From: Cellulosimicrobium sp. CUA-896
GTDB lineage: Bacteria > Actinomycetota > Actinomycetes > Actinomycetales > Cellulomonadaceae
NCBI RefSeq assembly: GCF_001942335.1
Contig: NZ_MKKH01000055.1
Span: 62,001-126,000 of the forward strand
Direction: 5' to 3'
Length of the DNA stretch: 64,000 bases
The position numbers and the translations under genes were made by a program. Of the stretch, positions 47,897-56,833 are shown piece after piece; the first letter of the stretch is position 1; the number at the start of each line of letters is the position of its first letter. The notes under the pieces are model-generated. The model saw only the letters and a program-made list of their open reading frames with translations, did not search any database and was not told the origin of the DNA.

Positions 47897-48900
47897 CAGG
47901 CCACCTCCTCGATCGTCTCGTCGGCGTCCTCGACGGGCTGGCCGGTGAGGGCCAGGAACACCTCGTCGAGGCTCGGCTGGCCGAGGGTGAACTCCGGGAC
48001 CGTGATGCCCTCGTCCGCGAGCGCGGGCAGGATGCGCGCGACGGCCGGGCCGCCGTCGTCCGGCACGCGGGCCGAGAACGCGTACGGGTCGTTCGCGAGG
48101 GCGACCTCCGTGCCGAGCAGCACCCCGACGAGCTCCGCGGCGCGGGCGCGCTGCGCGGAGTCGGCGAGCCGCAGCTGCACCGACCCCTCCCCGACGGACC
48201 GCTTGAGCTCGGTCGCGGTGCCCTCCGCGATGACCTTGCCGTGGTCGATGACCGCGATCTTGTCCGCGAGCTGGTCGGCCTCCTCCAGGTACTGCGTCGT
48301 GAGGAGCACCGTGGCGCCGTCGGCCACGAGGACGCGCACGATGTCCCAGACCTGGTTGCGGCTGCGGGGGTCGAGGCCCGTCGTCGGCTCGTCGAGGAAC
48401 AGCACGCGCGGGCTCATGACGAGGCTCGCCGCGAGGTCGATGCGGCGGCGCATGCCGCCGGAGTACGTCTTGACCTGCCGGCCGCCCGCGTCGCCGAGGC
48501 CGAACGCCTCCAGGAGCTCCTGCGACCGCCGCCGCGCGGTGCCGCCGAGGAACCCGTAGAGCCGCGCGAGCATGACGAGGTTCTCGGTACCGGTGAGGTC
48601 CTCGTCCACGGACGCGTACTGCCCGGTCAGCCCGACGACGGAACGCACCTTGTCGGCGTCGTGCACCACGTCGTGGCCGAGCACGGTCGCGCTGCCCGCG
48701 TCGGGCTGCAGGAGCGTGGCCAGCATGCGGACCGCGGTGGTCTTCCCGGCGCCGTTCGGCCCGAGCACCCCGAGCACCGTGCCCTCCGGAACGGCCAGGT
48801 CGACGCCGTCGACCGCCTTGGTCACCGACTTGCCGGACGTGAAGTGCTTGACGAGCCCGCGGGCCTCGATCGCCAGGCCGCCGCTCGGCGATGAGCTCAT
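47896..48900 (-). CDS. ABC transporter ATP-binding protein (DrrA-like)
   Basis: 334 residues. Walker A GPNGAGKT (47-54), signature YSGGMRRR, Walker [17 protein letters not shown] and the switch His region TTQYLEEAD are all present, followed by the DrrA-type C-terminal domain (about 100 residues) that engages the permease. Typical of the drug-resistance DrrA family, which moves lipids or antibiotics. GAGGAGGGG precedes the ATG at 48900. Directly upstream of the permease gene, sharing a base. Confidence 0.92.
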   Translation of the reverse strand: MSSSPSGGLAIEARGLVKHFTSGKSVTKAVDGVDLAVPEGTVLGVLGPNGAGKTTAVRMLATLLQPDAGSATVLGHDVVHDADKVRSVVGLTGQYASVDEDLTGTENLVMLARLYGFLGGTARRRSQELLEAFGLGDAGGRQVKTYSGGMRRRIDLAASLVMSPRVLFLDEPTTGLDPRSRNQVWDIVRVLVADGATVLLTTQYLEEADQLADKIAVIDHGKVIAEGTATELKRSVGEGSVQLRLADSAQRARAAELVGVLLGTEVALANDPYAFSARVPDDGGPAVARILPALADEGITVPEFTLGQPSLDEVFLALTGQPVEDADETIEEVA

Positions 48901-48988
48901 GTCCCCTCCTCTGGTCGCGGAGCGCGGGTCGTCGCGCTCACGTGGCTGCACACCCACGCTCCGACCGCGACGGGGCGGAGAACTCATC

Positions 48989-49004
48989 GGGGTGCCCGCA
49001 CCCC
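48989..49004. terminator. Small GC hairpin downstream of the aminotransferase gene
   Basis: GGGGTGC (48989-48995) pairs with GCACCCC (48998-49004) around two bases. It is 64 bases past the aminotransferase stop (minus strand) and about 90 bases before the DrrA start, so it may end the first transcript or act as a DrrAB operator. There is no T-tract. Confidence 0.4.
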
Positions 49005-49067
49005 ATCGTGCTCCCCGGGGGTGACACGGGACCAGTGAGTTTTCTCAGGACGTGCGGCGCCGACGGG

Positions 49068-50387
49068 TCACCGGGCCGCGGCCTGCTCCGCGGCGGCGAG
49101 CAGCACGCACGTCGCGACGCCGTCCATCGCGACCCGCACCTCCTCCAGCGGCGGGAGCGACGGCGCCAGGCGCAGCACCTTGTCCTCCGGGTCCTTGCCG
49201 TACGGGTAGGCGGCGCCGGCCGGGGTCAGGGCGATGCCCGCGCCCTTCGCGAGCTCCACGACGCGCGACGCCGTCCCCGACGGCACGACGAGGCTGACGA
49301 AGTAGCCGCCGCGGGGCGCGTTCCACGACGCGACGTCCCACGGCCCGAGGCGCTCGGCGAGCGTGTCGGTGACCGCCTGGAACTTGGGCGCGAGGATGCG
49401 GCGGTGCTCGCGCATGTGGGCGCGCACGCCGTCGGCGTCGCCGAAGAACAGGGCGTGGCGCAGCTGGTTGACCTTGTCCGGGCCGATGGACTGGGCGGAC
49501 AGGTGCTTGCGGAACCAGGCGACGTTCGCGGGGGAGGAGCCGAGGAACGCGACGCCGGCACCGGCGAACGTGATCTTCGACGTCGAGGCGAACAGCACCA
49601 CGCGGTCCGGGTTCCCGGCCTCGGCGGCCATGCGGATCGCGTCGGCGCTCGTGACCTCCTCCTCGGTGAGGTGGTGCAGCGCGTACGCGTTGTCCCACAG
49701 GATCCGGAAGTCGGGCGCGGCCGTCGGCATCGACACCAGGCGGCGCGCGACGTCCTCGGAGACGACGGAGCCGTCGGGGTTGGCGTAGGTGGGCACGACC
49801 CACATGCCCTTGATGCTCGGGTCGTCCGCCACGAGCGCGGCGACGGCGTCGACGTCGGGCCCGGCGGGCGTCATCGGGACCGGGACCATCTCGATGCCGA
49901 GCTCCTCGCACACCGTGAAGTGGCGGTCGTAGCCCGGCACGGGGCAGATCCAGCGCACGCGCTCCTCGCGGCCCCACGGCCACTCGGAGCCCGGGACGCC
50001 GAAGAGCATGGCGTACACGAGCGTGTCGTACATGAGCGTCAGGCTCGCGTTGCCGCCCGCGAGGAGCTGCTCGACGGGCAGCCCGAGGAGCTCGGCGAAG
50101 ATCCGCCGCAGCTGCGGCAGGCCGTCGAGGCCACCGTAGTTGCGCACGTCCGTCCCGGTGTCGTCCGTGTGCACGCCCTCGCCCGGCAGCGCGAGCAGCG
50201 CCTCGGACAGGTCGAGCTGCGCGGCCGACGGCTTGCCGCGCGTGAGGTCGAGCCGCAGCCCGAGGGACTGCAGCTCGGCGTAGGCGCGGCGCAGGTCGTC
50301 GAGGGACGCGGCGAGCTCCGGGCGCTCGCCCGTCCCGCTCGGCGCGGCGGCGGGGACGTGGGGCTGGGACGGCTGCGCGGTGGTCAT
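49068..50387 (-). CDS. aspC: Aspartate aminotransferase, class Ic (Rv3722c type)
   Basis: 439 residues. The PLP lysine is Lys271 in ASTSKITFAGAG; LRLDLTRGKPSAAQLDLS, NYGGLDGLPQLR and WICPVPGYDRHF are diagnostic of the subgroup found in mycobacteria, where Rv3722c is the main aspartate aminotransferase (from memory). It makes aspartate from oxaloacetate and glutamate. The rocD gene lies 10 bases upstream on the same strand, so the three genes ddaH-rocD-aspC likely form an amino-nitrogen operon. Confidence 0.88.
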   Translation of the reverse strand: MTTAQPSQPHVPAAAPSGTGERPELAASLDDLRRAYAELQSLGLRLDLTRGKPSAAQLDLSEALLALPGEGVHTDDTGTDVRNYGGLDGLPQLRRIFAELLGLPVEQLLAGGNASLTLMYDTLVYAMLFGVPGSEWPWGREERVRWICPVPGYDRHFTVCEELGIEMVPVPMTPAGPDVDAVAALVADDPSIKGMWVVPTYANPDGSVVSEDVARRLVSMPTAAPDFRILWDNAYALHHLTEEEVTSADAIRMAAEAGNPDRVVLFASTSKITFAGAGVAFLGSSPANVAWFRKHLSAQSIGPDKVNQLRHALFFGDADGVRAHMREHRRILAPKFQAVTDTLAERLGPWDVASWNAPRGGYFVSLVVPSGTASRVVELAKGAGIALTPAGAAYPYGKDPEDKVLRLAPSLPPLEEVRVAMDGVATCVLLAAAEQAAAR

Positions 50388-50397
50388 CCCCAGGACT

Positions 50398-51654
50398 CTA
50401 CCGAGGGCTCGCCAGCCACGTCAGGGCGTCCTCGAGCGCGGACAGCCCGAGGTCGAGGTCCTCGGCGGAGACGGTCAGCGGCGGGGCGATCCGGATGGTC
50501 GAGCCGTGCGTGTCCTTGGCGAGCACGCCGCGCGCGAGCAGCGCCTCGCACAGGTCGCGGCCGGTGCCGCGGGCCGGATCGAGGTCGAGGCCCGCCCAGA
50601 GCCCGACGCCGCGCGCGCCGTCGAGCAGCCCGGCACCCACGAGCGCGGCGAGCCGGGCGTGGAAGGTCTCGCCGAGCGCGCGGGCGCGCGCCTGCGGCTC
50701 GCCCGTGGCGAGCAGGTCGACGACCGCGAGCCCGACGGCGCACGCGAGCGGGTTGCCGCCGAACGTGCTGCCGTGCGTGCCCGGGGTGAGGACCTCGAGG
50801 ACGTCGCGACGCCCGACGACCGCGGACACCGGCAGGATGCCCCCGCCGAGCGCCTTGCCGAGCGTCACGAGGTCCGGCCGCACGCCCCACAGCTCGCACG
50901 CGAGGGTGGTGCCGGTCCGGCCGAGCCCGGACTGGACCTCGTCCGCGACGAGCAGCACGTCCCGCGCCGCCGTGAGCTCGCGCAGCGCGGGCCAGAACCC
51001 GTCCGGCGGCACGACGACGCCCGACTCGCCCTGGACCGGCTCCATGAGCACCGCCACCGTGGTGTCGTCGACCGCGTCCGCCACGGCGTCGACGTCGCCG
51101 TAGGGCACCGTGCGGAAGCCGGGCGTGTACGGGTCGAAGCCGCGCAGCGCGTCGGGGTCGTCGGAGAACGACACGATCGTCGTGGTCCGGCCGTGGAAGT
51201 TTCCGGTGGCGACGACGATCGTCGCCTCGCCGGGCGGCACGCCGCGCACGTCGTAGCCCCACTTGCGCGCGGTCTTGATCGCGGTCTCGACGGCCTCGGC
51301 GCCCGTGTTCATCGGCAGGACCATCGCGCCGCGCCCCTCGGGCCCGCCGCCGGCGGTCAGCGGCCCGACGAGCCGGGCGAGGGCGTCCGCGAACGGGTGC
51401 AGCAGGTCGTGGTCGAACGCCCGCGACGTCAGGGTGACGCGGCCGAGCTGGCGGACGGCGGCGTCGACGAGGGCGGGGTGGCGGTGCCCGAAGTTCAGCG
51501 CGGAGTAGCCGGCGAGCAGGTCGAGGTAGCGGCGGCCCGCGACGTCGGTCACCCATGCACCCTCGGCCGTCGCGACCGTGACGGGCAGCGGGTGGTAGTT
51601 GTGCGCGAGGCTGTCGGCCCGGGGCGTCCCGGACCGCAGCCCCTGCGCGGTCAT
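50398..51654 (-). CDS. rocD: Ornithine--oxo-acid transaminase
   Basis: 418 residues, class III PLP transaminase. Lys267 (VTLGKALGGGILPVSA) and Asp238 (LVADEVQSGLGRTG) are the cofactor residues; NYHPLPVTVATAEGAWVTDVAGRRYLDLLAGYSA is the ornithine-aminotransferase N-terminus. It converts ornithine to glutamate semialdehyde, toward proline and glutamate. The ATG at 51654 overlaps the ddaH stop (ATGA). With ddaH this suggests catabolism of an arginine derivative into ornithine and on to glutamate. Confidence 0.92.
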   Translation of the reverse strand: MTAQGLRSGTPRADSLAHNYHPLPVTVATAEGAWVTDVAGRRYLDLLAGYSALNFGHRHPALVDAAVRQLGRVTLTSRAFDHDLLHPFADALARLVGPLTAGGGPEGRGAMVLPMNTGAEAVETAIKTARKWGYDVRGVPPGEATIVVATGNFHGRTTTIVSFSDDPDALRGFDPYTPGFRTVPYGDVDAVADAVDDTTVAVLMEPVQGESGVVVPPDGFWPALRELTAARDVLLVADEVQSGLGRTGTTLACELWGVRPDLVTLGKALGGGILPVSAVVGRRDVLEVLTPGTHGSTFGGNPLACAVGLAVVDLLATGEPQARARALGETFHARLAALVGAGLLDGARGVGLWAGLDLDPARGTGRDLCEALLARGVLAKDTHGSTIRIAPPLTVSAEDLDLGLSALEDALTWLASPR

Positions 51655-52550
51655 GACGCACCGCCGCGGTGCGGAGGTCGGATCTCGAGCGTGCAGCACT
51701 TCGCGCCGCCGCCGCCGCGCAGCAGCTCGGAGGTGTCCACCGGCACGGGCTCGTAGCCGCGCTCGCGCAGGGCGCCGGCGAGATGCTCGGCCCGCGGGTT
51801 GAGCACGACGTGGTGGCCGTCGCTCACGGCGTTGAGGCCGAGCACGACGGCGTCCTCCTCCCGTGCCTGCAGCGCGTCCGGGAACCGCTCGCGGAGCACC
51901 TCCTGCGACGCCGCCGAGAACGCGGCCGGGTAGTAGACGACGTCGACGCCGGCCCCGAGGGCCTCGCCCGTGCGTGCGCCGCGGCGCCCCTCGGGGCGCT
52001 CGGTGCCTGACGTGGCGGCGCCCGGGCCGTTGCCGCGCAGCACGGTGAGCGCGGTGTCGAGGTGGTAGAAGCGCGGGTCGACCAGCTCGAGCGTGACGAC
52101 CTCGCGGCCCCAGAGCGCCGCGGCCTCGGCGTGCGCCGCGCGCGTCGTGCGGAAGCCGGTGCCGGCGAGCACGACGTCGCCCGCGACGAGCAGGTCCCCC
52201 TCGCCCTCGTTGACGTGCTCGGCGAGGTGCGTGACGTACCCGTGGTCGGCGAACCACTTGAGGTAGGCCGGGCCCTCGGGTCCGCGCTCAGCGTGGTGGA
52301 AACGGGCGGAGTAGACCAGGCCGTCGACGACGGTGGCCCCGTTCGCCGCGTACACCATGTCCGGCAGGCCGGGCAGCGGGGTGATCGTCTCGACCACGTG
52401 CCCGAGGTCGCGGAACGTGTCGCGCAGGCGCTCCCACTGCGCGACGGCGTGGGGCGTGTCGACCGGGCTGCTGCGGTCCATCCACGGGTTGATCTCGTAG
52501 CTGACGGTGAAGTACGTCGGCCGGCACATGAGGTAGTGCCTGGGGTGCAT
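51651..52550 (-). CDS. Dimethylargininase/arginine-deiminase-superfamily hydrolase
   Basis: 299 residues of the amidinotransferase fold. HPRHYLMCRPTYFTVSYEINPWMD and LPDMVYAANGATV give the guanidine-binding Asp, FYHLDTALTVL gives the catalytic His, and the C-terminal GGGGAKCCTLE contains the nucleophilic Cys (285 or 286). Bacterial proteins of this kind next to rocD hydrolyse dimethylarginine or arginine. A polar insert of about 30 residues (GAATSGTERPEGRRGARTGE) sits in a surface loop. It is first in the operon with rocD and diverges from padR. Confidence 0.85.
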   Translation of the reverse strand: MHPRHYLMCRPTYFTVSYEINPWMDRSSPVDTPHAVAQWERLRDTFRDLGHVVETITPLPGLPDMVYAANGATVVDGLVYSARFHHAERGPEGPAYLKWFADHGYVTHLAEHVNEGEGDLLVAGDVVLAGTGFRTTRAAHAEAAALWGREVVTLELVDPRFYHLDTALTVLRGNGPGAATSGTERPEGRRGARTGEALGAGVDVVYYPAAFSAASQEVLRERFPDALQAREEDAVVLGLNAVSDGHHVVLNPRAEHLAGALRERGYEPVPVDTSELLRGGGGAKCCTLEIRPPHRGGAS

Positions 52551-52886
52551 CGTCGCCTCCGATCTCGTCGGCCCGCGCGCACGGGTGGTGCGGTGCCGGG
52601 TGTCGCCCGGGCCGTGGGTGTTCGGCCGGACGGCGTGCTGGACGTCAGCGTACGTCCGGACCGCGCACCGGTCCCGGCAGCGCGGAAGTGCATGCCGAGC
52701 ATTGACGACGATACGTCAGCGATATATCGTGAGCGTGTCGACGGCGGCCGGTCCGGCTCGCCTCGACGTCCCGGGTCCGCCGCGACGCCGCGCGACCCGC
52801 TCGGCAGCCCGACCTGTCGGCCGCTGCTCCCGACCGGGAACGCCCGGGCGCCACCACCCGTGCTCACCCTCTTTCGGAGACTTCCC
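52551..52886. promoter_or_regulatory. 336-bp divergent regulatory gap between ddaH and padR
   Basis: Contains a padR promoter: TTGACG (52702-52707), 17-bp spacer, TATCGT (52725-52730). ACGATA (52708-52713) and TATCGT are inverted around 11 bases, and a perfect CGATATATCG lies at 52720-52729, so an operator overlaps the -10 box. Upstream, GGACGT-N6-ACGTCC (52640-52657) may serve ddaH. The padR leader of about 150 bases shows no gene. Confidence 0.6.
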
Positions 52887-53777
52887 ATGAACCACGCACA
52901 CGACCACCGCGGCCGCGGCCGCGCTCACGACCACTCTCACGACCATGACTCTCACCCCGCGGGCGCTCGTCGCCGTCGCGGGGGATTCCCGCCCGTGCCC
53001 GACGACGCGGCCTGGTTCCGCGGCGACGGTCCCGGTCGTGGGGCCCCGGGCCGCGGCACCGGCGGCCGCGGCGCCCCGCGCGGTCCCGGCCGGGGCGGGT
53101 TCGGCGGTCCCGGCGACGGCGGCCCACGTTCCGGTCCCGGCTTCGGCCCGGCCTTCGGTCCCGGTTTCGGACCCGGCGGGCGCGGCGGCGGCCGGCGGCA
53201 CGGCGGCCCCCGCCGCGCAGGCCGCGGCGACGTGCGCGCCGCGATCCTGCTCCTCCTCGCCGAGGAGCCGAAGCACGGCTACCAGCTGATCCAGGAGATC
53301 GCCGACCGGAGCGAGGGCCAGTGGCGTCCCAGCCCGGGCGCGGTCTACCCGGCGCTGAACCTGCTCCAGGACGAAGGGCTCGTCGAGCTGTCGTCCGAGG
53401 GCGGGCGCCGCATGGCCTCGCTCACCGAGGCCGGGCGTGCCCACGTCGCGGAGCACGCCGAGCGGCTCGGCGACCCGTTCGCCGAGGCCGCCGGTCGCGG
53501 CGGGCGCTCCCGGCACGCGCTGCGCGCCGGCGTCGAGGCCGTCGCCGCGGCGGTGCACCAGGTCGCGCGCACGGGCACCGACGAGCAGGCGAAGGCCGCG
53601 GCCGACCTGCTCGAGCGCACCCGGCGCGAGCTCTACCTCGTCCTGGCCGGCCCGGCGCCGACGGCGACCGCCGACGCCGGGGCGACCGCTCCGTCGTCGG
53701 GCTCCCCGGTCGACGACGCACCCGCCGACGAGTCCGTCGAGGACGCGCCGGTCGAGGACCGACCCGACGCCGACTGA
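52887..53777 (+). CDS. PadR-family regulator with His/Gly-rich N-terminal domain
   Basis: 296 residues. A metal-binding-looking start (NHAHDHRGRGRAHDHSHDHDSH) and a Gly/Pro/Arg/Phe-rich spacer fill residues 1-110; the PadR winged-helix follows: RAAILLLLAEEPKHGYQLIQEIADRS, RPSPGAVYPALNLLQDEGLVE. The C-terminus has a helix for dimerisation and an Ala/Asp-rich tail. PadR proteins repress nearby transporters or degradation genes. The Arg/Gly-rich linker could also bind nucleic acid. Self-regulation is likely from the operator overlapping its promoter. Confidence 0.85.
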   Translation: MNHAHDHRGRGRAHDHSHDHDSHPAGARRRRGGFPPVPDDAAWFRGDGPGRGAPGRGTGGRGAPRGPGRGGFGGPGDGGPRSGPGFGPAFGPGFGPGGRGGGRRHGGPRRAGRGDVRAAILLLLAEEPKHGYQLIQEIADRSEGQWRPSPGAVYPALNLLQDEGLVELSSEGGRRMASLTEAGRAHVAEHAERLGDPFAEAAGRGGRSRHALRAGVEAVAAAVHQVARTGTDEQAKAAADLLERTRRELYLVLAGPAPTATADAGATAPSSGSPVDDAPADESVEDAPVEDRPDAD

Positions 53778-53794
53778 TCGGACGCCGACCGATC

Positions 53795-53868
53795 TTCGGC
53801 GCGTCGAATGGCGGATAACCCGGGGTTCGGCGCGTCGAGTGGGGCTGGTACCCGGGGTTCGGCACCCC
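53795..53868. repeat. Imperfect 31/32-bp tandem repeat downstream of padR
   Basis: Two units starting TTCGGCGCGTCGA and ending CCCGGGG fill 53795-53825 and 53826-53857, and a truncated third unit (TTCGGCACCCC) begins at 53858. A small hairpin GATCGG/CCGATC (53776-53794) covers the padR stop just before. Together they separate padR from the convergent SRPBCC gene and may stop transcription. Confidence 0.65.
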
Positions 53869-53879
53869 CGCGCGCGCGG

Positions 53880-54371
53880 TCAGGCGCTGCGGCGCTCCAG
53901 CCGCTCCGCGAGCCGGCGCAGCGAGACGTGCATCATGCCGCGCAGGGCCAGGCCGACGAGCGGGGCCGTCACGCGCCGGGGGAGGGGGCCGGCGAGGTAG
54001 GCGTCCTCCCACCACACGACGCGGCACCGGCCCGGGCCGAGCGGCTCGACGTCGAACCCGGCGTCGCCGAGCAGCACCGGGCCGAGCTTGCGCACGCTCG
54101 TGCTGCCGACGCGCCCCGTCGCCGCGGAGGGCCGGTCGAGGGACTCGACGACCATGCGGTCGACGAACCCCGGCGCGCCCCGGCGCGCGAGCGGGCCGCT
54201 CACCATCGCGAACCGGTCGCCGACGTCCGGGCCGCGCAGCGCGGGCGTCGCCATGCGCGTGAGCGGGATGAACCGCGGGTGCGTGCGCGGGTCCGCGACC
54301 CAGGCGAACGCGACGGACGCGTCGACGGGCAGCTCCCGCCCGACGGCGACGCGGTGGTCCTTCCCCGTCAC
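53880..54371 (-). CDS. SRPBCC-fold (polyketide-cyclase-like) protein
   Basis: 163 residues with the helix-grip pattern: VAVGRELPVDASVAFAWVADPRTHPRFIPL at the start, a beta-sheet core, and a C-terminal helix ALRGMMHVSLRRLAERL. SRPBCC proteins bind hydrophobic ligands; this one is likely cytoplasmic. Its start overlaps the EcsC-like gene stop (4 bases), so both are in one transcript. The ligand is unknown. Confidence 0.85.
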   Translation of the reverse strand: MTGKDHRVAVGRELPVDASVAFAWVADPRTHPRFIPLTRMATPALRGPDVGDRFAMVSGPLARRGAPGFVDRMVVESLDRPSAATGRVGSTSVRKLGPVLLGDAGFDVEPLGPGRCRVVWWEDAYLAGPLPRRVTAPLVGLALRGMMHVSLRRLAERLERRSA

Positions 54372-55326
54372 GCGTCGGCGTCCCGGGTGGGCCCGCCCCG
54401 GCGCCGCCGCGACAGGAGGCGACGGCGGCGCGGGGGCACCGCGTCCTCGGGCACGGGGACGAGCGTGGGCCGGGCGTCCTCGGTCGCGGCCTCGACGACC
54501 TCGAGCACGCGCCCGAACACCGACGGCGGCGGGCCGAACGCACGCCGCGACTGCGCGACGACGCCCTGCCCCAGCGCGCGACCGCCCGCGACGCCGACGA
54601 CGGCCCCGATCCCGAACGGCACGAGCCGCCCGATCGCCAGCCCGGACTGCTTCGCGAGCTGTGTGCGCAGGAAGCGGTTGGCGAGCGCCTTGTTCACCTT
54701 CGTCAGGGTCCCGGAGGCATGCGCGTGAGCAGGACCTTGCCCCAGGCCGTGCCCGACCCCTGCGCCGCCCGCTCGACGTCCCGCGCGCCCTTCTCGCCGA
54801 GGACCGTGGCGAGGAGCAGGGCGCGGCGGCGGGCGACGTCGTCCACGGCGATCCCGTGCACGTCCGCCACCGCGAGCGAGAAGGCCGCCGACGACGCGAA
54901 GAACGTCGCGATGTCGCTCGACGTCAGGGCGATCCCCACCCCCGTGCCGACCGACGGGAACGCCGCGGCCGCGCCGACCGCGCCGCCCGCCGCCTGGACG
55001 ACGAGCAGGTACTCCCGCTCGAGGATCGAGATGATCCCGGCCGGGCCTGCCTCCGGGTTCCGGCGGCGCACGGAGTCGACGTGCGCGCGGATCGCCTGCG
55101 ACGGGATCGTCACCGCCTTGTCGAGCGCGGCGTCGAGCAGCGGGGTGGGGCGGTACGCCGTCCAGTCGACGGCGTCACGTGTCGACGCCGCGGCGTCCGA
55201 GACCTCGACGGGCAGGCCGCCACCCGGTGGCGTTCCGTAGTCCGGGACGTCCGGCCGTCGCGCCGCCCGGTTCCCCGCCGGGGCGCGCGCCGGCCCCGGG
55301 CCCACCGCGTCGTGCTCGTCCGCCAT
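54368..55326 (-). CDS. EcsC-family protein; one frameshift
   Basis: About 319 residues when repaired. An Ala/Pro-rich start is followed by LLDAALDKAVTIPSQAIRAHVDSVRR and the two hydrophobic EcsC-type segments AAGGAVGAAAAFPSVGTGVGIALTSSD and IGRLVPFGIGAVVGVAGGRAL. A frame break near 54706, in GGGACCC, splits it into two ORFs (54703..55326 and 54368..54697); one extra G joins RMPPGTLTKVNKALANRF smoothly. EcsC proteins are membrane-associated and of unclear function. Coupled to the SRPBCC gene. Confidence 0.8.
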
Positions 55327-55341
55327 CGCGTCTCCCGTCGC

Positions 55342-55860
55342 TCACACGTCGGACTCGAGCACCGGGCCCGCGCCCTCCGGCTGGAAGAGGTACTCGACCT
55401 CCGCGCCGGCCTTGACCGTCCGTCCTACCGTGCACGCCTTGTCGATCGCTCGCTCGGCGACCGTGACGAGCCGCTCGCGCAGGTCGTCGTCGAGCGCCGA
55501 CAGGTCGATGTCGTACGTGCCCGTGATCTTCGGGTACCGGTCCTCCTCGACGAGCTTGTCGCCGGAGACCCGGATCGTCAGCTGGTAGTCGTCCCCGAGC
55601 CGACGGGCGAACGTGCGGTCGGTGCTCATGCCCGCGCACGCCGCGAGCGCGATCTTCAGCAGCTCGCCGGGCGTGAAGACGGCGCCCTCGCTCGCCGGCC
55701 CGATCGACACCTGGGCGCCGCGCGCGGAGAACCCCGTGTACGTGCGGTTCCCGGTGCGCTCGACCCAGAGCGGGTCCCTCGGGGCGGGCGACGCCGGGGG
55801 CACGTCGCGGTCGGCCTCGGCGGCGGGGCTGAGGGAGGACTCGGCAGGCTCGGTCGTCAT
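55342..55860 (-). CDS. OsmC/Ohr-family protein
   Basis: 172 residues. GFSARGAQVSIG, FTPGELLKIALAACAGMS (first catalytic Cys) and ERAIDKACTVGRTVKAG (second Cys) are the OsmC-family peroxidase motifs. It reduces organic hydroperoxides or is osmotically induced. The acidic, Pro-rich N-terminus of about 30 residues is longer than usual. It lies 15 bases upstream of the EcsC gene on the same strand and may lead that operon. Confidence 0.9.
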   Translation of the reverse strand: MTTEPAESSLSPAAEADRDVPPASPAPRDPLWVERTGNRTYTGFSARGAQVSIGPASEGAVFTPGELLKIALAACAGMSTDRTFARRLGDDYQLTIRVSGDKLVEEDRYPKITGTYDIDLSALDDDLRERLVTVAERAIDKACTVGRTVKAGAEVEYLFQPEGAGPVLESDV

Positions 55861-55999
55861 GGCCCGATCCTCGCACCCGCGCCCACCTCCTGGTGACCGC
55901 CGTCCTCCCTGTGGATCGGGTGTCACGTCCGCGCGGCCCGTCCGGTCGAGCAGGTGTCAGGCGGCCACGCGCCGCACCCAGGGATCGGAGGAGGACCTC

Positions 56000-56737
56000 A
56001 TGAGGATCGTCGTCGTCGGCGGGACCGGGCTCGTCGGCAGCCAGGTGGTCGCACGACTGCAGGAGCAGGGCCACGAGACCGTCGTCGCCGCACCGAGCAC
56101 GGGCGTGGACACGCTCAGCGGCGAGGGCGTCGACGCGGCGCTCGCGGGCGCGGACGTCGTCGTGGACGTGTCGAACTCGCCGTCGTTCGCCGACGAGGAC
56201 GTCATGACGTTCTTCACCACGTCCACGCGCACGCTGCTCGACGCCGAGGCGCGGGCCAGGGTGCGGCACCACGTCATCCTGTCCATCGTCGGGGTCGACC
56301 GCACCGACGCCGGGTACATGCGCGCGAAGGTCGCGCAGGAGGAGCTGGTGCGCGGGTCCGGCCGCGGCTGGACGGTGGTGCGCGCGACGCAGTTCTTCGA
56401 GTTCGCGCAGGCCATCGCGGACGGCTCCACCGTGGACGGCGTCGTGCGCATCCCGACCGTCGCGTTCCAGCCGATCGCGTCGGCCGACGTCGCGCGCGCG
56501 GTCGCCGACGCCGCGGTGGGCGAGCCGCGGGACGCCGTCGTCGAGATCGCCGGCCCGGAGCGCGTGCGCTTCGACGGCTTCGTCCGGGACGCGCTGGCCG
56601 CCCGGGGCGACACCCGCCAGGTCGTCGGCGACCCGGACGCGACGTACTTCGGGGCGCGGCTCGCCGAGGACTCGATCGTGCCGCAGGGGGAGTCGGCCAC
56701 CGGCCGGGTCACCTTCGCGCAGTTCACCTCCGCCTGA
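56000..56737 (+). CDS. NAD(P)H-binding NmrA/SDR-like protein
   Basis: 245 residues. The Rossmann motif RIVVVGGTGLVGSQVVARLQEQGHE is at the start, and AKVAQEELVRGSGRGWTVVRATQFFEFAQAIADG matches NmrA-like atypical SDRs that bind NAD(P) without clear enzymatic residues. It could be a redox sensor or a reductase acting on small phenolics. The GGAGGAGG before the ATG at 56000 is strong. It precedes a SigJ-like sigma gene, with which such genes often pair. Confidence 0.88.
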   Translation: MRIVVVGGTGLVGSQVVARLQEQGHETVVAAPSTGVDTLSGEGVDAALAGADVVVDVSNSPSFADEDVMTFFTTSTRTLLDAEARARVRHHVILSIVGVDRTDAGYMRAKVAQEELVRGSGRGWTVVRATQFFEFAQAIADGSTVDGVVRIPTVAFQPIASADVARAVADAAVGEPRDAVVEIAGPERVRFDGFVRDALAARGDTRQVVGDPDATYFGARLAEDSIVPQGESATGRVTFAQFTSA

Positions 56738-56833
56738 GCGCGGGCCTCGCCCCGGGGGGCAGACGCCGCGGTGCGCGGCGGCGTACCGTGACCGCATGAC
56801 GTCGCACCCGACGGCGCCCGCGCGCCGGCGTCC

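Noticed and set aside
53795..53868. Possible CRISPR or attachment site
   Set aside because: Only two imperfect adjoining copies with no spacers; no integrase or tRNA is present.
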